From positions 1 through 10,307 of the forward strand of contig JAUVSX010000066.1 of the NCBI GenBank assembly GCA_030596915.1: a stretch of DNA of 10,307 bases, read 5' to 3'. The first letter of the stretch is position 1, and the number at the start of each line of letters is the position of its first letter. Source of the stretch: Chloroflexota bacterium. GTDB taxonomy: Bacteria; Chloroflexota; Anaerolineae; B4-G1. The translations under genes and the position numbers were made by a program. Below, one piece after another: positions 7,099-10,307 of this stretch. The notes beneath the pieces were generated by a model, which had not been told where the DNA came from, did not search any database, and saw only the letters and a program-made list of their open reading frames with translations.

Positions 7099-7126
7099 TT
7101 GTCATCGGCCCGCAAGACGCTAGAAT
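7099..7126 (+). promoter_or_regulatory. Promoter of the rlmN-type gene
   Basis: TTGTCA (7099-7104, 5 of 6) and TAGAAT (7121-7126, 5 of 6) are separated by 16 bases. Transcription would begin near 7132, giving a leader of about 100 bases that contains the 11-base repeats at 7143-7182. It is divergent from the iron-sulfur operon promoter, with the two -35 elements only about 30 bases apart. Confidence 0.6.
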
Positions 7127-7142
7127 CTGAAGACTTGGCCTC

Positions 7143-7182
7143 GGCGCGCGCTTGGCGCGCGTTTGGCGCGCGTTTGGCGAAA
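7143..7182 (+). repeat. 11-base tandem GC-rich repeat in the rlmN leader
   Basis: The units are GGCGCGCGCTT (7143-7153), GGCGCGCGTTT (7154-7164), GGCGCGCGTTT (7165-7175) and a degenerate GGCGAAA (7176-7182). The 11-base period is close to one DNA turn. Each full unit contains the self-complementary GCGCGC, so in RNA any two units could pair with each other. Confidence 0.85.
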
Positions 7183-7235
7183 GCTCGCGGTCAGAGCGGC
7201 CGGCATTGACACCCGGTGCGTAGTCAGGCTTTGCT

Positions 7236-8288
7236 ATGACGAATACAAGCTCCATCAGGCTGTATGATCTAGACCTCCCCGTACTCGAGCGCCTGCTGGT
7301 GCGTTGGGGAGCCGATCGCGCCTCCGCCCGGGCGGTCTGGCGGGTGATCTACCGCGACGCCGCCGTCGGTGTCGACCAGATGACGGGCCTGGCGCCGTCC
7401 TTGCGGAGTCGGTTGGCCGCTGAAGTCCCGCTCTATGTGCCCACTGTGCTGGCGCGCGAGGAGGCGCCTGACGGTGAGACGCGAAAGGACCTGCTCGAGA
7501 TGGAGGATGGCCAGCGGATTGAGGTCGTTCTCCTGCGCTACCGCGACCGCCGAAGCGCTTGCGTCTCGACGCAACTGGGCTGCGCGTGCGGGTGTTGCTT
7601 CTGTGCCACGGGGCAGTCCGGCCTCGTTCGCCAGCTATCGAGCGGCGAGATCGTGGCGCAGGTGCTCCACTTGCAGCGCGAGCTGGCGGCGCGCGGAGAG
7701 CGCCTCTCAAACCTCGTGCTGATGGGGATGGGTGAGCCGCTCCTCAACTACGATGAGACCATCGCCGCCATCCGGCGGCTGGCCGATCCGCGCGGAATGG
7801 GATTCGTTCAACGGCGGATGACGCTCAGCACCGTTGGCATCCCGCCGGGCATCCGGCGACTGGCCCACGAGGACCTTCGGATTCGGTTGGCGGTCTCGCT
7901 CCACGCGGCGACCGACGACCTCCGCGACGAGTTGGTGCCCATCAACCGCCGCCACCGGCTGGATGAGCTGTTTGCAGCGATGCGGGAGTACGTGGTCCGC
8001 ACAGGGCAGCGCATTATGCTCGAATGGGTGCTGATCGACGAGGTCAACGACACGCCACAAGAGGCGCAAGCCCTCGTAGACCGCCTGGATGGCCTGGCGG
8101 TCCACGTGAACCTCATCCGGCTGAATCAGACCCAGGGCTACACGGGGCGGGCATCCGACCCAGCGGCGATAGATGCGTTCTCAGCGGTGCTGGACCGCGT
8201 GGGAGTGCCCCACACGCTGCGCCAGCGCCGAGGTGGAGCGATCGCCGCCGGTTGCGGCCAGTTACGGCGACGCAACTCACCCCGCTAG
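7236..8288 (+). CDS. rlmN: RlmN-type dual-specificity 23S rRNA/tRNA adenine-C2 radical-SAM methyltransferase
   Basis: RlmN methylates C2 of A2503 in 23S rRNA and of A37 in some tRNAs, using a methylated cysteine and a 5'-deoxyadenosyl radical. All key cysteines are present in the 350 residues: the radical-SAM CxxxCxxC at C116, C120 and C123 (with two extra cysteines, C118 and C121, between them), C109 seven residues upstream as in E. coli RlmN (C118 to C125), and the methyl-carrying C340 in GCGQL. GMGEPLLNYD (164-173) is the SAM-binding GEP motif. The N-terminal helical part (about 8-65, YDLDLPVLERLLVRWG and VWRVIY) is the RlmN accessory domain. The ATG has only a weak CAGG seven bases upstream. 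RlmN is preferred over the resistance enzyme Cfr because of the normal chromosomal setting, but the two share all motifs named here. A perfect palindrome, CCGCTAGCGG (8282-8291), spans the stop codon. Confidence 0.88.
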   Translation: MTNTSSIRLYDLDLPVLERLLVRWGADRASARAVWRVIYRDAAVGVDQMTGLAPSLRSRLAAEVPLYVPTVLAREEAPDGETRKDLLEMEDGQRIEVVLLRYRDRRSACVSTQLGCACGCCFCATGQSGLVRQLSSGEIVAQVLHLQRELAARGERLSNLVLMGMGEPLLNYDETIAAIRRLADPRGMGFVQRRMTLSTVGIPPGIRRLAHEDLRIRLAVSLHAATDDLRDELVPINRRHRLDELFAAMREYVVRTGQRIMLEWVLIDEVNDTPQEAQALVDRLDGLAVHVNLIRLNQTQGYTGRASDPAAIDAFSAVLDRVGVPHTLRQRRGGAIAAGCGQLRRRNSPR

Positions 8289-8323
8289 CGGAAGCGCCGA
8301 AAGCCGCGCAATCGCCCGGCTAC

Positions 8324-8341
8324 ACCCGACCGTGCACGGGT
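8324..8341. terminator. Hairpin between convergent rlmN and phosphoesterase genes
   Basis: The 77-base gap holds ACCCG (8324-8328) and CGGGT (8337-8341) with an 8-base loop, overlapping a perfect 10-base palindrome CCGTGCACGG (8330-8339). No T run is seen on either strand, so a terminator role is inferred only from position. Confidence 0.25.
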
Positions 8342-8365
8342 TGAGACGGGAGGATGAGCACGCGC

Positions 8366-10307
8366 TCAGGCCACGTCCGGCGGCACCATCTGCGGTTCCG
8401 CGCGCCCTGCGCTGTCGTTCCAGCGGAGCAGATTCGCCTCGTATCCGCGCGCGCCCTGCACTAACCTGAGGAAGGTGAACTGGACCTCGCGGCCCAGGGT
8501 CTGCAAGCGCCGCTTTCCCTCGGCGAAGGTCGGCGTCCACGTGCCTGTGTTCAGGTAGTAGATGTGCCGTCCGTCCGCCCTGAGTGCGACAGGCCGTACG
8601 TTTGGCTGATGATTGTGCCCCATAATGACGTACCGCAGACCCGGATCCTCTGCCCGCAGCAGTCGGTGGATGCGAGTTGCCGCCCCGAACAGGGGGTCGT
8701 CCGTCTCCTGGCCGTGCAGACGCCGCCTCAGCCAGGCATAGGCTGCCGGCGGTACAAGCCACAGCGCGATCTGAGCCAGGAGTCCTAGAGACGGCCCCAG
8801 CGCACTGAACCAGAGGCCACCCGGAAGCAGCCCTACAAGAGCGGGTGTGATCACCAGGTACCACAGGGCCAACAAGCCCGCAGCGATCGCAGCCAGAGCC
8901 AGGAGGCCGAGCAGCTTGATCACGTGCCCCTGCGGGCTGAATAGCAGCCACGCCAGCCGCTCTCGGAGCAGCAGTGGCTTGGCGCCGGCGTCGTACACGC
9001 CCCGCACGACAGCCGGCTCGACACCGGCCATCACCGCGTAGTGCATAACGTCGTCGGCGTCAGGTTCTTGCCCGTCTGGCCCTGCTTGGCCCGCCAGCCA
9101 AAGGCGTTGGGCCATCCGAACGAAGTCCGTCGCGTGCCGGACAATCATCCCGAGTGTCCTGAATGGGTCACGGCGTGCGAGGCCAAGTAGCGATGTGCCG
9201 TAGTTGGCCTCGTTCTCCAGTTCGGGGAACTGGTTCTCCAGGTGGTTGTGGAAACACGTCACGCCAAGGCTGCCAACATCCGGGTTCAGCAGCCACGGAT
9301 TCCCGGGCATAAGCGGACGGATTGGATTGGCGGAGCCACTGATCATCTCGTACTGGCAGCCGTGCTCCACGTAGAAGGCGCCGCGCCTGTAGTAGAACCA
9401 GCCGGGGCGAAAGATGATGCGCTCCTCGAGTTGGGACGAGACAGGTTCCCCGGCGCCGTATGTGGCTGCCTGCTCGAACGCTGCGGCGTGCTCGTGGGCA
9501 ACGAATGCGCGGAATCGCTCCTGCACCGACGGCCAGTAGAGTTCCAGGTCGTGGTTGCCTCGCAGGAAGACGACCCGGTGGCCCAGGCCGGTGAACCACG
9601 CCAAGGCGCGGAAGAAGACGCGGTGTCCGCGGTAGATGGCCGCCAGCTTCTGCGCGCTCTTCTCCGGCGTCGGCAGGAACCCGTACCGCTGTTCGAATCC
9701 CTTCTCGTCCTCGCGGGACGCCGCCCTCGAGGAAAGCCTCTGCGCTGCCTGATCCTCGCCCGGCCCGGCGTCCCTCGCGATGCCCGGTGCAGCGGAGTCC
9801 AAACTCGGCGGCGCGCGAAGCAGCCACTCCCCTCTCTCGGCAGCGGCGCCTACGAGCGAATCGGGCAGGTAGCGAGCGTACAGTTGAAGCGCCCACGCGG
9901 GCACCCGAACAGCGCGAGAAGCCTGGGCACTGGCGCCCTCGCGGGACCGCGGCTCGAGCTGGATATGTCCGTCGAGAATGTCGTCCTCGAAGATGAGCCG
10001 CTGTACTGCCTTGGGAACGCGCTCGTCGAGGGATGGCGTGGAGAACTGGCGCTCCCAATAACGAACCACCTGTGTGCGGTCGGCGAGATCCAGCGTGTCG
10101 CGACGGCGGTTTCGCTCCCGTACGTACTCGCTGACGGCCAGCTCGTCCACGGGGAGGAAATCCAGCGCATCCCCGGCGAAGACGAGCTCCCATCGCCGAT
10201 CGTCGGCACACTGCGCGTCAAGCCAGCGGAGCCAGCGGAAGAAGACGTCGTCAAAGAAAAAGTCCTCCCGAGGGTGGTAGGCACGCCGGTCCTGGCTGTA
10301 CCCCAGC
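8366..10307 (-). CDS. Large metallophosphoesterase with an internal membrane hairpin (N-terminus cut by window)
   Basis: The frame is open to the right edge: 52 codons precede the GTG at 10150 and continue the fold (WELVFAGDALDF), so that GTG is internal and about 646 residues are visible. The first visible residues, LGYSQDRRAYHPR, are what follows a typical S-D-x-H-L-G motif, so only a short N-terminus is likely missing. Visible motifs: G-D-x-x-D (AGDALDF), GNHD (9548-9559), YVEHGCQYE as the middle metal histidine, and GHNH (8609-8620), all standard for calcineurin-like phosphoesterases. Two long hydrophobic segments (about 8726-8923) lie between YVEHG and GHNH. Arginine/lysine-rich flanks suggest both ends face the cytoplasm. 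A low-complexity Ala/Arg/Asp insert precedes the GNHD part. The substrate is unknown: LpxH-like or nucleotide hydrolase roles are possible. Confidence 0.85.
   Translation of the reverse strand, partial: LGYSQDRRAYHPREDFFFDDVFFRWLRWLDAQCADDRRWELVFAGDALDFLPVDELAVSEYVRERNRRRDTLDLADRTQVVRYWERQFSTPSLDERVPKAVQRLIFEDDILDGHIQLEPRSREGASAQASRAVRVPAWALQLYARYLPDSLVGAAAERGEWLLRAPPSLDSAAPGIARDAGPGEDQAAQRLSSRAASREDEKGFEQRYGFLPTPEKSAQKLAAIYRGHRVFFRALAWFTGLGHRVVFLRGNHDLELYWPSVQERFRAFVAHEHAAAFEQAATYGAGEPVSSQLEERIIFRPGWFYYRRGAFYVEHGCQYEMISGSANPIRPLMPGNPWLLNPDVGSLGVTCFHNHLENQFPELENEANYGTSLLGLARRDPFRTLGMIVRHATDFVRMAQRLWLAGQAGPDGQEPDADDVMHYAVMAGVEPAVVRGVYDAGAKPLLLRERLAWLLFSPQGHVIKLLGLLALAAIAAGLLALWYLVITPALVGLLPGGLWFSALGPSLGLLAQIALWLVPPAAYAWLRRRLHGQETDDPLFGAATRIHRLLRAEDPGLRYVIMGHNHQPNVRPVALRADGRHIYYLNTGTWTPTFAEGKRRLQTLGREVQFTFLRLVQGARGYEANLLRWNDSAGRAEPQMVPPDVA

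Noticed and set aside
7143..7182. Short tandem repeats as a CRISPR array or plasmid iterons
   Set aside because: The units are 11 bases with no spacers, too short for CRISPR, and no replication initiator gene or AT-rich region is near.
7206..7240. Perfect TTGACA at 7206-7211 as the rlmN -35
   Set aside because: No acceptable -10 follows at 16-18 bases; the nearest, TATGAC at 7235, has a 23-base spacer and would start transcription after the ATG. The 7099-7126 promoter fits better.
10148..10150. GTG at 10150 as the start of the phosphoesterase
   Set aside because: The 52 codons upstream to the window edge are open and encode conserved-looking sequence including the GD..D metal motif, so the true start lies outside.
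9168..10211. 347-residue open frame on the minus strand in another frame of the phosphoesterase gene
   Set aside because: It is Arg/Gly/Pro-rich with no motif, while the overlapping frame carries GD..D, GNHD and GHNH.

Overview
This is a GC-rich bacterial chromosomal segment with seven protein-coding genes, two of them cut by the window edges, and no RNA gene, CRISPR array, insertion sequence or prophage gene that I can see. The likely source is a member of the Chloroflexota (Anaerolineae- or Thermomicrobia-like). This rests on recalled family resemblance only: an ImuB with a C-terminal DUF6504-like tail next to DnaE2, a UbiE-like methyltransferase, and a QueG-like iron-sulfur protein. It is an inference, not a search result.

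Left part (1-3907, + strand): the 3' end of an ImuB-type Y-family polymerase gene overlaps a complete dnaE2 (imuC). Together they are the core of the mutasome, the SOS-type error-prone translesion machinery. The ImuB tail keeps a beta-clamp-binding peptide, and DnaE2 keeps all three polymerase aspartates. The usual third member, imuA (or imuA'/recA-like), would lie to the left, outside the window.

Middle (3908-5251): a 348-base non-coding stretch holds three inverted repeats and then a clear promoter. It leads to a Gfo/Idh/MocA-type NAD(P)-dependent oxidoreductase that starts at a GTG behind a strong Shine-Dalgarno sequence. Converging on it is a two-gene minus-strand operon (6996 down to 5392). 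This encodes a QueG/RdhA-like double 4Fe-4S protein, then a class I SAM-dependent methyltransferase, and is read from a promoter with a perfect TATAAT.

Right part (7003-10307): a divergent promoter region serves the iron-sulfur operon on one side and an rlmN-type radical-SAM methyltransferase on the other. The rlmN leader carries an 11-base tandem GC-rich repeat. A large metallophosphoesterase gene converges on rlmN and runs off the right edge. It has an uncommon layout: a two-helix membrane hairpin sits between the catalytic motifs.

The window looks mostly like ordinary housekeeping and stress-response chromosome. The items most worth a second look are the membrane-inserted phosphoesterase, the iron-sulfur protein and methyltransferase pair of unknown substrate, the 11-base repeat in the rlmN leader, the bulged hairpin upstream of the oxidoreductase promoter, and the ten-C run inside dnaE2.
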